The notes below the pieces were generated by a model. That model saw only the letters and a list, made by a program, of their open reading frames with translations, searched no databases and was not told the origin of the DNA. Made by a program: the position numbers and the translations under genes. Positions 35,404 through 43,362 of a stretch of 64,000 nucleotides of DNA are shown piece by piece (within the stretch, counting starts at the first letter, position 1; the number at the start of each line of letters is the position of its first letter). The DNA comes from a virus, in IMG/VR virus record IMGVR_UViG_3300027987_000382, positions 82,840 through 146,839 of that record; one strand, given 5' to 3'.

Positions 35404-36036
35404 ATGACAGAGTGGTTGCAATTGAAGCGTCTAGAGCGTAACAATCTTCCACTACCCAAGTACGAAACAGAGCACTCAGCAGGCATCGATTTCAGCGTCT
35501 GCCTAACACGAACTTGCAAAGAATGCTTGCCCGGCGGATCGAAGCGAAAATTCCTCGCAGTCGATAAAGGTGGACACGGATTCGGCCGCCACCACTTTGG
35601 CGAAGAAAATGTTCCAGACATCATCCAGTGCCCCAACGGTCCAGACAAACTTGCGGTCGTCATACAACCGCGAGAAACCTTGATGCTACCGCTAGGCTGG
35701 ATCGCAGAGTTTGGAGCCAACTTCGTCCTCAAAATCCACGTCAGATCCTCGGCAGGGCTCAACGGACTGATGCTGGCAAACGGCACTGGCATCGTCGACC
35801 CAGACTATCGCGGCGAGTTATTCGCCTGCCTCTGGAATCGGACAGACGGCCCAATCCAGATCAAACACGGACAACGCGTAGTCCAAGGAGTCATGCTCGC
35901 CTTCAATCAGGCGATTGTCACAGAAGCCAAAGAAGTGTCGGAAACAGGTCGCGGAGACGGCGGATTCGGCTCAACCGGCGATCAACTCACAATTCCGGCA
36001 CCGGCAGCGGATCCTCCGCCGCAATCAGGCAGTTGA
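35404..36036 (+). CDS. dut: dUTPase (dUTP diphosphatase)
   Basis: 210 residues from the ATG at 35404 with GGAG 8 bases upstream. Trimeric dUTPase motifs are present: HSAGIDF (motif 1), VRSSAGLNGLM (motif 2), NGTGIVDPDYRGEL (motif 3), QRVVQGVML (motif 4) and GRGDGGFGSTG (motif 5, phosphate lid). An insertion of about 40 residues follows motif 1 (about 32-75), with CKECLPGGSKRKF and a His/Gly-rich loop. The Pro-rich end overlaps the convergent sulfatase gene by 50 bases. Confidence 0.92.
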   Translation: MTEWLQLKRLERNNLPLPKYETEHSAGIDFSVCLTRTCKECLPGGSKRKFLAVDKGGHGFGRHHFGEENVPDIIQCPNGPDKLAVVIQPRETLMLPLGWIAEFGANFVLKIHVRSSAGLNGLMLANGTGIVDPDYRGELFACLWNRTDGPIQIKHGQRVVQGVMLAFNQAIVTEAKEVSETGRGDGGFGSTGDQLTIPAPAADPPPQSGS

Positions 36037-37216
36037 CCAAATTCTGACGCATCTTCGCGATCACACGAGGCATCGAGTCCGCACGGTTCACTGTCTCACC
36101 CGGATCAGATTCGAGATCGAATAGGAACTCATCATCGCCGCATATCCAATATTTAAAGCGGCTATTCCTCACCATCTTCAATCTCGGTTTGTAACCGACC
36201 ATGCTCAAGGCACACCGAGTAAAATCAATATGCGTCAAACTCTTCCCTTGAATACCAGGGCCGATTTCTTGTTCCAGCATCTCAAGTATCGTCGGCACAA
36301 CATCAATATGCTCATGCAACCCATAACATCGCCTTGGCCCCCAGCCCGGAATGCGAACAATCAACGGCACCGACACTACTTGTTCGTAAGCATATAAACC
36401 CTTTGAGAAGCACCCATGGTCGCCGAGCATGTCACCATGATCAGAAGTGAAAACAACGATTGTGTCTCGAGCTTTCCTATCCACAAAGTCCATGATACGG
36501 CCGACATTGTCATCTATCCATGAGACACAGCCGTAATATTGGCTTTTGATCATTCGCCAATCTTCCGGCGTCAGCTTCGTTCCCTCGTATGTCTCAATCC
36601 CATCAGGAGCAGAAAAAGAATCAGGATCATACATGCCACAGAACGGCGGAGGAGAAGCATACGGAGGATGAGGACCTCTGAACCCAATCGCACATAAGAA
36701 TGGTCGCTTGCAATTACTCATGAATCTGACGGCACGCTCCGAAATCACATCCTCATGCTGATAAAGGCGACTGCTCAACTTAGCCGCCCAAGACGTCGTC
36801 TTCATGATCTCCAGATACTCACGACGGGCAACGCCAGCATCACGGCCCGGCAAATCCTTTCCTTCTCTCCAATCCTCGGACAAATACGAATTTTGCGGAT
36901 CGAATCCAAAATGGCCTAGAGTGTGGGTCGTTCTGTCCAGATGCCATTTCCCGAAATAGGCAGTCTCGTACTGGACATCACGGAGCATGTTGGCAAGCGT
37001 CTGTTCCGTCTTCGCCAACTCCATCTCATTCCACCACATCCGCAAAGTGCTCGGATAGCGGCCGGTCCAGAAGGCCGCTCTTGCCGGTTGGCATTGCGGG
37101 CTTTGAGCGTAACAGTCGAACGAGAGTGACTGTTCTGCGAGTTTGTTGATGTTCGGGGTGCATGCACCGATCGTATCAGTTCGTTGCTGATCGGTCATGA
37201 TGATCAAGACATTCAT
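35987..37216 (-). CDS. Type I sulfatase (alkaline phosphatase superfamily)
   Basis: 409 residues. The start NVLIIMTDQQRTD carries the first calcium-binding Asp. The formylglycine motif is C-x-P-x-R in SPQCQPARAAFWTGRYP (Cys42, Arg46). FTSDHGDMLGDHG supplies later metal ligands, and GKWHLDRT holds the conserved GKWH. Type I sulfatases cleave sulfate esters from glycans after Cys is converted to formylglycine by a separate enzyme; none is seen here. With sulfotransferase genes in the same window it could edit sulfated glycans. No signal peptide, which is unusual. Convergent with dut. Confidence 0.9.
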   Translation of the reverse strand: MNVLIIMTDQQRTDTIGACTPNINKLAEQSLSFDCYAQSPQCQPARAAFWTGRYPSTLRMWWNEMELAKTEQTLANMLRDVQYETAYFGKWHLDRTTHTLGHFGFDPQNSYLSEDWREGKDLPGRDAGVARREYLEIMKTTSWAAKLSSRLYQHEDVISERAVRFMSNCKRPFLCAIGFRGPHPPYASPPPFCGMYDPDSFSAPDGIETYEGTKLTPEDWRMIKSQYYGCVSWIDDNVGRIMDFVDRKARDTIVVFTSDHGDMLGDHGCFSKGLYAYEQVVSVPLIVRIPGWGPRRCYGLHEHIDVVPTILEMLEQEIGPGIQGKSLTHIDFTRCALSMVGYKPRLKMVRNSRFKYWICGDDEFLFDLESDPGETVNRADSMPRVIAKMRQNLVNCLIAAEDPLPVPEL

Positions 37217-37566
37217 GCTACTTCTACTTCCATAAACAACACTTCGAAAATATGTATGTCGCCGTCAGGTGCGATGATCACTTTGGGATTCTTCAAAAGA
37301 CGCTTGACCGCTTTGATGGAGCACTCTGCTTCCTCGCGAGTCCATCCATCTGACATCATATCTTCTGGAGTGCTGAGTTTGTCGGCTCGCCTGCCGCCAA
37401 ACATGACGATCTCGCCATCCTTGTCATATTCCCACGTCTTTGGGACGTTGGCACAAGTGAAACAGATCTCTGGGTAAGTGCGACCGTCTATGAACGGTTC
37501 CTCGGAGAAGCATCGTACAATGACTTCGATTGGAGTCTTGCAGATGGGGCAGAGGTAGTCATCCAT
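37213..37566 (-). CDS. Zinc-ribbon-like hypothetical protein
   Basis: 117 residues from the ATG at 37566. CPICKTPIEVIVRC and CFTC near the N-terminus could form a zinc ribbon; EAECSIKAVKRLLKNPKV is helical. Overlaps the sulfatase start by 4 bases and the gene upstream by 8, so it is in one minus-strand operon. Unrecognised. Confidence 0.6.
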   Translation of the reverse strand: MDDYLCPICKTPIEVIVRCFSEEPFIDGRTYPEICFTCANVPKTWEYDKDGEIVMFGGRRADKLSTPEDMMSDGWTREEAECSIKAVKRLLKNPKVIIAPDGDIHIFEVLFMEVEVA

Positions 37567-37885
37567 TATCAAACAGGCCCTCGTGGCGATGAGCCCTCCT
37601 ACCGCACAGATCGCAAATGTGCTCTGAATCGTTGTTTCCAGAAGCGTCTGGATAATACGTCGTTTCGAGATGCGGACACTGCTTCTGTAAATCCACTCTT
37701 CTTGCATTTATCTCGCCGACAGCTTTCTTATGACGCTCCTCTTCATCCTGCTCGTCGCGAGTGATGGACCGCAATTCTTGGTGGAGTGTCTTGTCTGTTT
37801 CGATGGCGTTAGCGATGTAATCACCCAGTTCGCTTTGCTCACCCTTGAACTCGTCAACCAGCTTTTTGATTGTTTCTGATTTCAT
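37559..37885 (-). CDS. Hypothetical coiled-coil protein with C-terminal zinc knuckle
   Basis: 108 residues from the ATG at 37885 (GGAAGGA upstream). The first 70 residues are helical and charged; then CPHLETTYYPDASG and HICDLCGRRAHRHE suggest a single zinc site. Unrecognised. Confidence 0.55.
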   Translation of the reverse strand: MKSETIKKLVDEFKGEQSELGDYIANAIETDKTLHQELRSITRDEQDEEERHKKAVGEINARRVDLQKQCPHLETTYYPDASGNNDSEHICDLCGRRAHRHEGLFDNG

Positions 37886-38114
37886 CGTGACGTCCTTCCC
37901 GGAGCTTCTTGACCCAATCCTCAAGGTCAGATGCTGGATCTGTAAAGCACAACGCGTATTCGGTTCCAGCAGCGATGCCGTAGACCACGTCATCTTCGAC
38001 CACAAACATGAGGCGATGCCACTTACCGTCAGGTCCTGGAAAGGACGATCGCACAACGTCACCTTCAATCCTGAAAGCTGGGTCCAGGACAGCGGCGATC
38101 AAATCAACAATCAT
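37854..38114 (-). CDS. Small protein of the Asp-Pro-x-Ser family
   Basis: 86 residues from the ATG at 38114. SSFPGPDGKWHRLMFVVEDD and GTEYALCFTDPASDLEDWVKKL give the family layout: short helix, beta-strands, and a final h-x-x-D-P-x-S-x-x-x-h-x-x-x-L helix. Overlaps both neighbours. Function unknown. Confidence 0.6.
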   Translation of the reverse strand: MIVDLIAAVLDPAFRIEGDVVRSSFPGPDGKWHRLMFVVEDDVVYGIAAGTEYALCFTDPASDLEDWVKKLREGRHDEIRNNQKAG

Positions 38115-38430
38115 CGAGCGATTCTGTGAGGGCAAGATCAAGGTCGCGGAATAACGGTTCGAAGTCTGCATTTGGATCACACATATCGTACGACTTCAAG
38201 ACGTCGCGGTAGACTCTTTCAGTCGGCGGTTTGGTTGTGTCGCCTTTCTTGTGATATCGAACTATTTTCAGATCACCGTCGAAGACAATCTGATATTGTT
38301 GAAGATCAAGAGTTATTTCAATACAGTGCTCATCGTAAATCTTCGTTGTGTAAACTATCGCCTTCGGCCAGCGTGCTTTCAGCTGTTCCGCCAACGCCAT
38401 GTAGAACGTCTTAAGCCAGTCTCCGCTCAT
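38104..38430 (-). CDS. Small protein of the Asp-Pro-x-Ser family
   Basis: 108 residues. An N-terminal helix (TFYMALAEQLKARWPKA), strands (CIEITLDLQQYQIVF) and a last segment KSYDMCDPNADFEPLFRDLD resembling the family end signature. First gene of a minus-strand operon that runs to the sulfatase. Upstream lies the divergent promoter-like motif of the radical SAM gene; none is seen for this strand. Confidence 0.58.
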   Translation of the reverse strand: MSGDWLKTFYMALAEQLKARWPKAIVYTTKIYDEHCIEITLDLQQYQIVFDGDLKIVRYHKKGDTTKPPTERVYRDVLKSYDMCDPNADFEPLFRDLDLALTESLDDC

Positions 38431-38456
38431 TGTTCCTCAATACGTTGTCGGCCGGA

Positions 38457-38484
38457 TTTAACGAGGGGTTCACCGCTCGCAACA
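38457..38484 (+). promoter_or_regulatory. Promoter-like motif TTTAAC-N16-GCAACA
   Basis: TTTAAC at 38457-38462 and GCAACA at 38479-38484, spacer 16, ending 59 bases before the ATG at 38544 and reading towards it. Confidence 0.65.
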
Positions 38485-38543
38485 CGTGTATTAGAAAGAG
38501 GTGCAACGGCACCCCATCCCGGATACCCCGAAGGAGACTGCGT

Positions 38544-39557
38544 ATGCCTACGAAAGCAACGGTGAGCGTCGCCCAGAGATCTGCTCTGATCTCAGAGACC
38601 GGCTTCAAGAACTACGACGTCATGATGAATCCGTACGTCGGCTGCGAGTTCGGCTGCACGTACTGCTACGTCCGGTTCTTCATCAAAGACGAAGACCACG
38701 ACTGGGGCGAGTTCGTCCGCGTCCGAGCACACATGGCGAGCAAACTCCCCAAAGAGCTTCGCAAAAACCAAGTGAAGCTCAAGGACGGTTGGGAGAACTA
38801 CGAAGACGAAGAAACAGGAGAAGAGAAACGCCGACGACGCTACCGCTACCTCGCGATTCCCGAAGCACGACTGGTAATCGGTACGATGACTGATCCCTAC
38901 CAGCCGGTCGAACGGAAACATAGAATTATGAGGACAGCACTCGAAATTCTCACGACAGACTCCATGCCACAATTCCAAAAAGTGGGCATCTTCACACGCT
39001 CCCCGATCGTCCTAGACGACCTGGAACTCATCCAGAAACTCCCCAAAGCCAGGATTCACTTCACAGTCACGCCCTTCCCTCCAAACGTCCTCAGAGTCAT
39101 CGAGCCCTACAGCCCGAAGACCTCAAGACGCTGGGACGTCGTACGACGCCTCAAAGAAGCAGGGCTCCGCGTGCACTGCAACATCTCGCCGGTCATCCCC
39201 GGACTAAGCGAGGAGTTCATCGAGGAGTTCGCAGAAATGGTCGCAGAGCTGCAAGTCGACGAATATTTCGTGGACCCAATGCAGCCCTACAAAGAGAGCT
39301 TCGACAGCTTCCGCAACGCCTGCCAAAGCTTGCCCGGCGTCAACTGGCCTGACATCGAACAGACGATGACAGACAAAGACCGATACCTCGACTGGAAAGC
39401 AGACTTCTTCGGACGCTGGAACGAAGAGCGGCAGAAGCACCAACACAAAGCACCGAATCAGCTGCCGATCTGGTGCGACCACGAAAACCACGTCTGGATC
39501 AACATGCTCACAATGAAGCAGATGGACCACAAGCACTACGGAGAAGAGGCGAACTAA
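38544..39557 (+). CDS. SPL-like radical SAM protein (Rv2578c/COG1533 type)
   Basis: 337 residues from the ATG at 38544, with AAGGAG upstream. NPYVGCEFGCTYCYVRF holds the radical SAM cysteines (Cys34, Cys38, Cys41) with the aromatic pattern of spore-photoproduct-lyase-like proteins. VIGTMTDPYQPVERKHRIMR is a hallmark of the COG1533 group. GIFTRSPIVLDDLELI and HFTVTPF follow the family layout. A role in repair or in nucleic-acid modification is possible but unproven; it lacks the SPL catalytic Cys that can be placed with certainty. Preceded by a promoter-like motif. Confidence 0.88.
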   Translation: MPTKATVSVAQRSALISETGFKNYDVMMNPYVGCEFGCTYCYVRFFIKDEDHDWGEFVRVRAHMASKLPKELRKNQVKLKDGWENYEDEETGEEKRRRRYRYLAIPEARLVIGTMTDPYQPVERKHRIMRTALEILTTDSMPQFQKVGIFTRSPIVLDDLELIQKLPKARIHFTVTPFPPNVLRVIEPYSPKTSRRWDVVRRLKEAGLRVHCNISPVIPGLSEEFIEEFAEMVAELQVDEYFVDPMQPYKESFDSFRNACQSLPGVNWPDIEQTMTDKDRYLDWKADFFGRWNEERQKHQHKAPNQLPIWCDHENHVWINMLTMKQMDHKHYGEEAN

Positions 39558-39566
39558 GTCACGAAT

Positions 39567-39660
39567 CACCACCGGCCCGGAGCTAGCCTCCAGGACCACG
39601 TCCCTCGATGGGTGTGCGAGAGGTGTCTACAGGCTTAATGAGAGCGGCGGGCCGGTGGTG
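39567..39660 (+). other. Long-range stem-loop, terminator or structured RNA
   Basis: CACCACCGGCCCG at 39567-39579 pairs perfectly with CGGGCCGGTGGTG at 39648-39660, enclosing 68 bases that contain smaller pairings such as CCTC...GAGG. It sits between the radical SAM gene and the next gene, 23 bases before an ATG. No tRNA-type T-arm is visible. Confidence 0.5.
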
Positions 39661-39683
39661 AAATTTACGACTGGAGATACAAG

Positions 39684-40169
39684 ATGATCAACGAACACGA
39701 ACTTGGCGAGCGACTTGGCAACATCATCAAACATGGTGATTGGATCAAGCCCAAGCTCGACCGGCTCCAGCCGTGGGCTCGCAAACTTGTTGCAACCTTC
39801 TTCGACCGACACGGTATCGGCTGGCAAGTCAGCAAAGAGAAAGTGAACGAAGCCCTCGTCGTGAAAATCGACGATCCTCGAATCAAGTACATGCTCGTAC
39901 TGCCACACCAATGCTACGCCGGGCAACAATGTGACCAATTCTACTGGATGATCGGAGATGATCCCAATAATGATGATCACTCAATCCATCCAGACCAAGC
40001 CTCGGCCTACCTGATGGCCAGAGAATTTCCAGGAATAAAGATCACCGACGAACGCGGCGACGACGGCTCCTGTATTTCCACCATGGAGATGCCAGAAGGT
40101 AACAAAATCGTTATCGCCTTCCCACCAGGGACGTTCTCGGACAAGACCTATGCTCCGAAGGATTCTTAA
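39684..40169 (+). CDS. Hypothetical protein
   Basis: 161 residues, preceded by GGAGATACAAG. The protein begins with helices (INEHELGERLGNIIKHGDW) and has a central strand-rich part (IKYMLVLPHQCYAGQQCDQF), then HPDQASAYLMAREFPG. It is not recognised. The downstream gene overlaps by 20 bases. Confidence 0.6.
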   Translation: MINEHELGERLGNIIKHGDWIKPKLDRLQPWARKLVATFFDRHGIGWQVSKEKVNEALVVKIDDPRIKYMLVLPHQCYAGQQCDQFYWMIGDDPNNDDHSIHPDQASAYLMAREFPGIKITDERGDDGSCISTMEMPEGNKIVIAFPPGTFSDKTYAPKDS

Positions 40170-40536
40170 ATTCCTGACAGCTTGGTTCCAGAGCAAGCAA
40201 GAGCCGCGAAAACTCTTGTGGCATGAAGTCAAGAGACGAACTACACAGAACGGTGTTCAACTCACACCACAAGAGTTCGCGATCATCGGACAATGCCTTT
40301 GTCCAGATTGCGGCAGCAAACTGCTGAAAGGACCAGAAGGAGGTGGCTCAGTCAACGTCTACTGTGCAAACGACAAAGACTGTGGAAGCCGCTACAACCT
40401 GATGGGCTGGATCGGAGCAGAACGGATTAATGACAGCCGAGGATCAATGACCCTCGTCGAGACATTTAAGCCTCATCGTACTCCGGCAACCGCTCGGTCG
40501 GATGCAGCGAGATCTTGTCACGCTTCGCACCAGTGA
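40150..40536 (+). CDS. Zinc-ribbon protein
   Basis: 128 residues. CLCPDCGSKLLKGPEGG and YCANDKDCGSRYN form a four-Cys ribbon (about 49-80). The last 25 residues run into the end of the convergent 40466-40873 gene (71-base overlap), so the C-terminus may not be conserved. Unrecognised. Confidence 0.58.
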   Translation: MLRRILKFLTAWFQSKQEPRKLLWHEVKRRTTQNGVQLTPQEFAIIGQCLCPDCGSKLLKGPEGGGSVNVYCANDKDCGSRYNLMGWIGAERINDSRGSMTLVETFKPHRTPATARSDAARSCHASHQ

Positions 40537-40873
40537 GCAGCTCCTGAATACCGTCAAGAATCTCAGCGAGATTCACGATCTTCAGCTCCTCGTTCTTCCA
40601 CAGAAGACGAGCATTCTCCAGATCAACGATCACACGGAGATTCTTCCGGCCAGCCCCCTTGCCCGACTTCTCCCACGAATCCGTGGTGAAGTCACGGACC
40701 TTGAGCTTCGCCGTGATCTCGATATCAGCCCTCGGGTCTGACAGAGGATGGCCGTTCTTCGAGCGGACTTCGACGGTGCACATTTCGGCATGAGGCCGCA
40801 TACACCGGATGGTTCCCAGATTCACTCTGGTTTCCTTCTCGAATTCCTCGTTGATAGTTCGCTTGATCGCCAT
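40466..40873 (-). CDS. Hypothetical protein with its own promoter-like motif
   Basis: 135 residues. Mostly beta-rich with a conserved-looking core (HPLSDPRADIEITAKLKVRD; LRVIVDLENARLLW) and a helical end. Transcribed from the minus-strand half of the divergent motif at 40906-40931. Unrecognised. Confidence 0.65.
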   Translation of the reverse strand: MAIKRTINEEFEKETRVNLGTIRCMRPHAEMCTVEVRSKNGHPLSDPRADIEITAKLKVRDFTTDSWEKSGKGAGRKNLRVIVDLENARLLWKNEELKIVNLAEILDGIQELLTGAKRDKISLHPTERLPEYDEA

Positions 40874-40905
40874 CGTTTGATCCTTAGAGACTTGTGATGT
40901 CCCTA

Positions 40906-40953
40906 TGTTGCAGCTCCTGGCCCAAAGTTAATTGCCATGTCCTACCTGCAACA
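40906..40953. promoter_or_regulatory. Back-to-back divergent promoter-like motifs sharing one TTAA
   Basis: On the minus strand TTAAC (complement of 40927-40931) is followed after 15 bases by GCAACA (complement of TGTTGC at 40906-40911), aimed at the 40873 gene. On the plus strand GTTAAT at 40927-40932 is followed after 15 bases by GCAACA at 40948-40953, aimed at the 40991 gene. Both use the same TTAA. Confidence 0.65.
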
Positions 40954-40990
40954 ATACCTCGGGACCACCATGAGGTATTAGGGTAATAGA

Positions 40991-41389
40991 ATGCCAAGAA
41001 AGAATGAGTACAGCCTAAGAGCCGCCGTCATACTATTTTCGCTGATTCCGCACACCGGCAAAGAAAAGTTGCAGGTCTGGCAAGCAGGGAACAGGTGGAC
41101 TACCAAAGACGGTAAAGTCAAACAAGCTCGAAAACGCTTCAAAACAGAGGGCATCGCAACGCACGAAGCTCACCTCAATGGCAAGAACATAACGGAAGCA
41201 GGAACTTCGATCGAATCACCGAACGCCAACACCGCCATCATTGTCGCCAGACACGGTGACTGGAGGCTAATACATAACGAAGAAGAATACAAGATTCTCA
41301 CCTGGCGTGATCTCGAAGGCGGCGGGACACACCCGGTAGCCAGAAAACACAAAGGCCGCATGGTCTACCTACTACGGAAAATCCAATGA
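40991..41389 (+). CDS. Hypothetical protein
   Basis: 132 residues, first gene after the plus-strand motif of the divergent promoter. The N-terminus is basic (PRKNEYSLRAAVIL), the middle Lys/Arg-rich. Beta-strands dominate (NTAIIVARHGDWRLIH). Overlaps the sulfotransferase gene by 4 bases. Unrecognised. Confidence 0.6.
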   Translation: MPRKNEYSLRAAVILFSLIPHTGKEKLQVWQAGNRWTTKDGKVKQARKRFKTEGIATHEAHLNGKNITEAGTSIESPNANTAIIVARHGDWRLIHNEEEYKILTWRDLEGGGTHPVARKHKGRMVYLLRKIQ

Positions 41390-41913
41390 TCTACTGCCCC
41401 GGCCGATTCATCTTCATCCACATCCCAAGAACAGCAGGCATCTCAATCACACGAGGACTCGCCTCAACCGACGTCTGTGATCTCGCCCTCATCAACACCT
41501 GCAACACCCCCGCCGAATTCTGGCGACACGTAACCGCAACAGAAGTCAAACCACTCATTCCGGATTGGGGCGAAATCAAGAAATTCGCCTTCTACAGATC
41601 GGATCACGACATCTACGAATCCGACTACCGCCTCCACAAAAGCTGTATCAAAGACATAGACTCCTGGCCAGACGTCTCAATGCTCTCCGACTGGAAGAAA
41701 AGCGTGCTCCAGTCCAATGATGAGTCATTCCAACAGTTCATCCAAAGACATTGGGTGCCCTGGCTCGGTCAAGACCGCACCGTCTGGGAACACTGGACGA
41801 CACACGAATTCGAACGATTCAAGTTCGACGATCTCATAAACGAATGGAATCGTCTCCTCGAATGGCTCGAAATTACCTATGTTCCACTACAGCACTTGAA
41901 CAGAACGAAATGA
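41386..41913 (+). CDS. Small sulfotransferase-like protein
   Basis: 175 residues. RFIFIHIPRTAGISITRGL is the 5'-phosphosulfate-binding loop of sulfotransferases (usual form F-I-H-I-P-K-T-A-G-T-S). It is shorter than most members (about 250), and a 3'-phosphate motif is not clear. Probably sulfates a glycan with PAPS, alongside the fusion enzyme at 2.36 kb. ATGA overlaps on both sides. Confidence 0.72.
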   Translation: MIYCPGRFIFIHIPRTAGISITRGLASTDVCDLALINTCNTPAEFWRHVTATEVKPLIPDWGEIKKFAFYRSDHDIYESDYRLHKSCIKDIDSWPDVSMLSDWKKSVLQSNDESFQQFIQRHWVPWLGQDRTVWEHWTTHEFERFKFDDLINEWNRLLEWLEITYVPLQHLNRTK

Positions 41914-42227
41914 TCGAAGAAGAAATCCTACAAGGACTCGCCGAAGAACTGTCTGAAAAGCTATTCGACGCCCAATACGGAGACCCCCACCAAGGCGGCC
42001 CTCAAGTACGTGTCAAGGGCAATGAGATTAACACGTATTTTGTCAGAATAAAGGATGGTTGCTTCGAAATAATCGAGTACAGCTCACTCAGTTGTGATCA
42101 CACTGACGGCATACCAATCAGGACAATCCCACTTGAGCATCCAAACTCCCTGACAGCTGTATTTCGTATATTGGACCGAAAATGCGAATTCGGTAGGACT
42201 AGACGACGCCAAGCTTTTAGCTTTTGA
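41910..42227 (+). CDS. Small protein of the Asp-Pro-x-Ser family
   Basis: 105 residues from the ATG at 41910. N-terminal helix IEEEILQGLAEELSEKLF, strands (NTYFVRIKDGCFEIIEYS), then TIPLEHPNSLTAVFRILDR, where His replaces Asp of the end signature. Basic C-terminal tail. Function unknown. Confidence 0.6.
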   Translation: MIEEEILQGLAEELSEKLFDAQYGDPHQGGPQVRVKGNEINTYFVRIKDGCFEIIEYSSLSCDHTDGIPIRTIPLEHPNSLTAVFRILDRKCEFGRTRRRQAFSF

Positions 42228-42236
42228 GGCAGAATC

Positions 42237-42806
42237 ATGGGAAGATCAAAGAACGACGCCGGTCTCGGCGTGCTCATCATGTTGGCATTTTTCATCATCA
42301 CACCGTTCGTCGTGCTCGGAGTGACCAGATACTTCAAAGGCATCACACTCGAGCAGAACCTTACCGGCAAACTCAAGCAAGCCGCCGACGCCAACGGCAT
42401 CCCACTCGCCCAAAAGAAACTCACTGAATGTATCGCGTGGATGGAAAAGAACGACCTCACAGAAGGATCGACACACGTCTGGATCAAGACACCAGAATGT
42501 GACATCGAATTCTTCTACCAGAACCTCGTCGCCGCCAAGAAAGATCTCGACAACTTCCCGCTAGAACCGGCAGAGAATGCAACACCAGACGAACGGACCA
42601 AGCACGATCTCGCCGAATCCAACCAGCTGATCAAACTCCGCGAGACGCTCCTTGATTCAGGAGAGCAAGGCACCCACGTCACCTGCCCGCCAAATCTGGC
42701 CGTCTACCCAAGCCAAATGTTCTGGTGGTGGGTCTGGCCGCTTGCGTGTATCTGGACCATCGTGGTAATTATCTTCGGAGCTGTGAATTGGAACTGGAAC
42801 GTGTAG
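42237..42806 (+). CDS. Two-span membrane protein
   Basis: 189 residues. Hydrophobic segments at about 10-30 (GVLIMLAFFIITPFVVLGV) and 160-182 (WPLACIWTIVVIIFGAV) flank a hydrophilic region of about 130 residues with two Cys. Topology with a large soluble loop fits an envelope or virion-assembly role. Unrecognised. Confidence 0.65.
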   Translation: MGRSKNDAGLGVLIMLAFFIITPFVVLGVTRYFKGITLEQNLTGKLKQAADANGIPLAQKKLTECIAWMEKNDLTEGSTHVWIKTPECDIEFFYQNLVAAKKDLDNFPLEPAENATPDERTKHDLAESNQLIKLRETLLDSGEQGTHVTCPPNLAVYPSQMFWWWVWPLACIWTIVVIIFGAVNWNWNV

Positions 42807-42814
42807 GAGCCACC

Positions 42815-43021
42815 ATGGATCGTGACGGACAAGCAGTCATAGCCTACCTCGGAGAAGACCGCCAAATCTACCTCCACAGTCCGGGCAAATCAATCTGCGA
42901 GTTTCCCGCTCGCATCATGCACTTTGGGCAACGCAAAGTCATCTACATCACAGAAGTGCCAGAAAAGTACGATGGCAAAGGCGTCAAAGCCCCGCCAGGG
43001 TACGAAATCGATGGAATCTGA
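42815..43021 (+). CDS. Hypothetical small protein
   Basis: 68 residues from the ATG at 42815, with AGGAG upstream. Beta-rich (AVIAYLGEDRQIYLHSPG), ends in a Pro/Gly turn. Overlaps the next gene by 11 bases. Unrecognised. Confidence 0.55.
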   Translation: MDRDGQAVIAYLGEDRQIYLHSPGKSICEFPARIMHFGQRKVIYITEVPEKYDGKGVKAPPGYEIDGI

Positions 43022-43361
43022 GATCCTCAAAGCGATCGTTGACCTCATCAACACCAGCCCCAATCATAACGCTTGGCTGGACAACCACCCCTCTTCCTGG
43101 CTCAACGAAGAGGGAGAAGTCATCGCCGGATTCGGGACCGGCATGCCCTGTATCCATATCACCGGCCCCGTCGTCGATCACTGGCTGCCGGAAGAAATCA
43201 AAATCGAAGGTGTCGTCTTGCACATCGGACCACACAAGTTCGACCTGCAAGACCCACAATCAACACAGCAAATCGAGAGGATGTTCGGTTGTGACATGGA
43301 AGCCAAACCACAGTTCGACCCAATAGACGCGATCAGTAACATGATCGAAGAGGAGATCTAA
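43011..43361 (+). CDS. Small protein of the Asp-Pro-x-Ser family
   Basis: 116 residues from the ATG at 43011. Helix ESEILKAIVDLINTS, strands (CIHITGPVVDHWL; IKIEGVVLHIG) and HKFDLQDPQSTQQIERMFG, a clear copy of the end signature. Extra acidic tail. One base separates it from the next gene. Confidence 0.62.
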   Translation: MESEILKAIVDLINTSPNHNAWLDNHPSSWLNEEGEVIAGFGTGMPCIHITGPVVDHWLPEEIKIEGVVLHIGPHKFDLQDPQSTQQIERMFGCDMEAKPQFDPIDAISNMIEEEI

Positions 43362-43362
43362 C

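Noticed and set aside
39562-39665. tRNA gene
   Set aside because: The stem is 13 bases rather than 7, and there is no T-loop or anticodon arm. No other tRNA-like sequence was found in the window.
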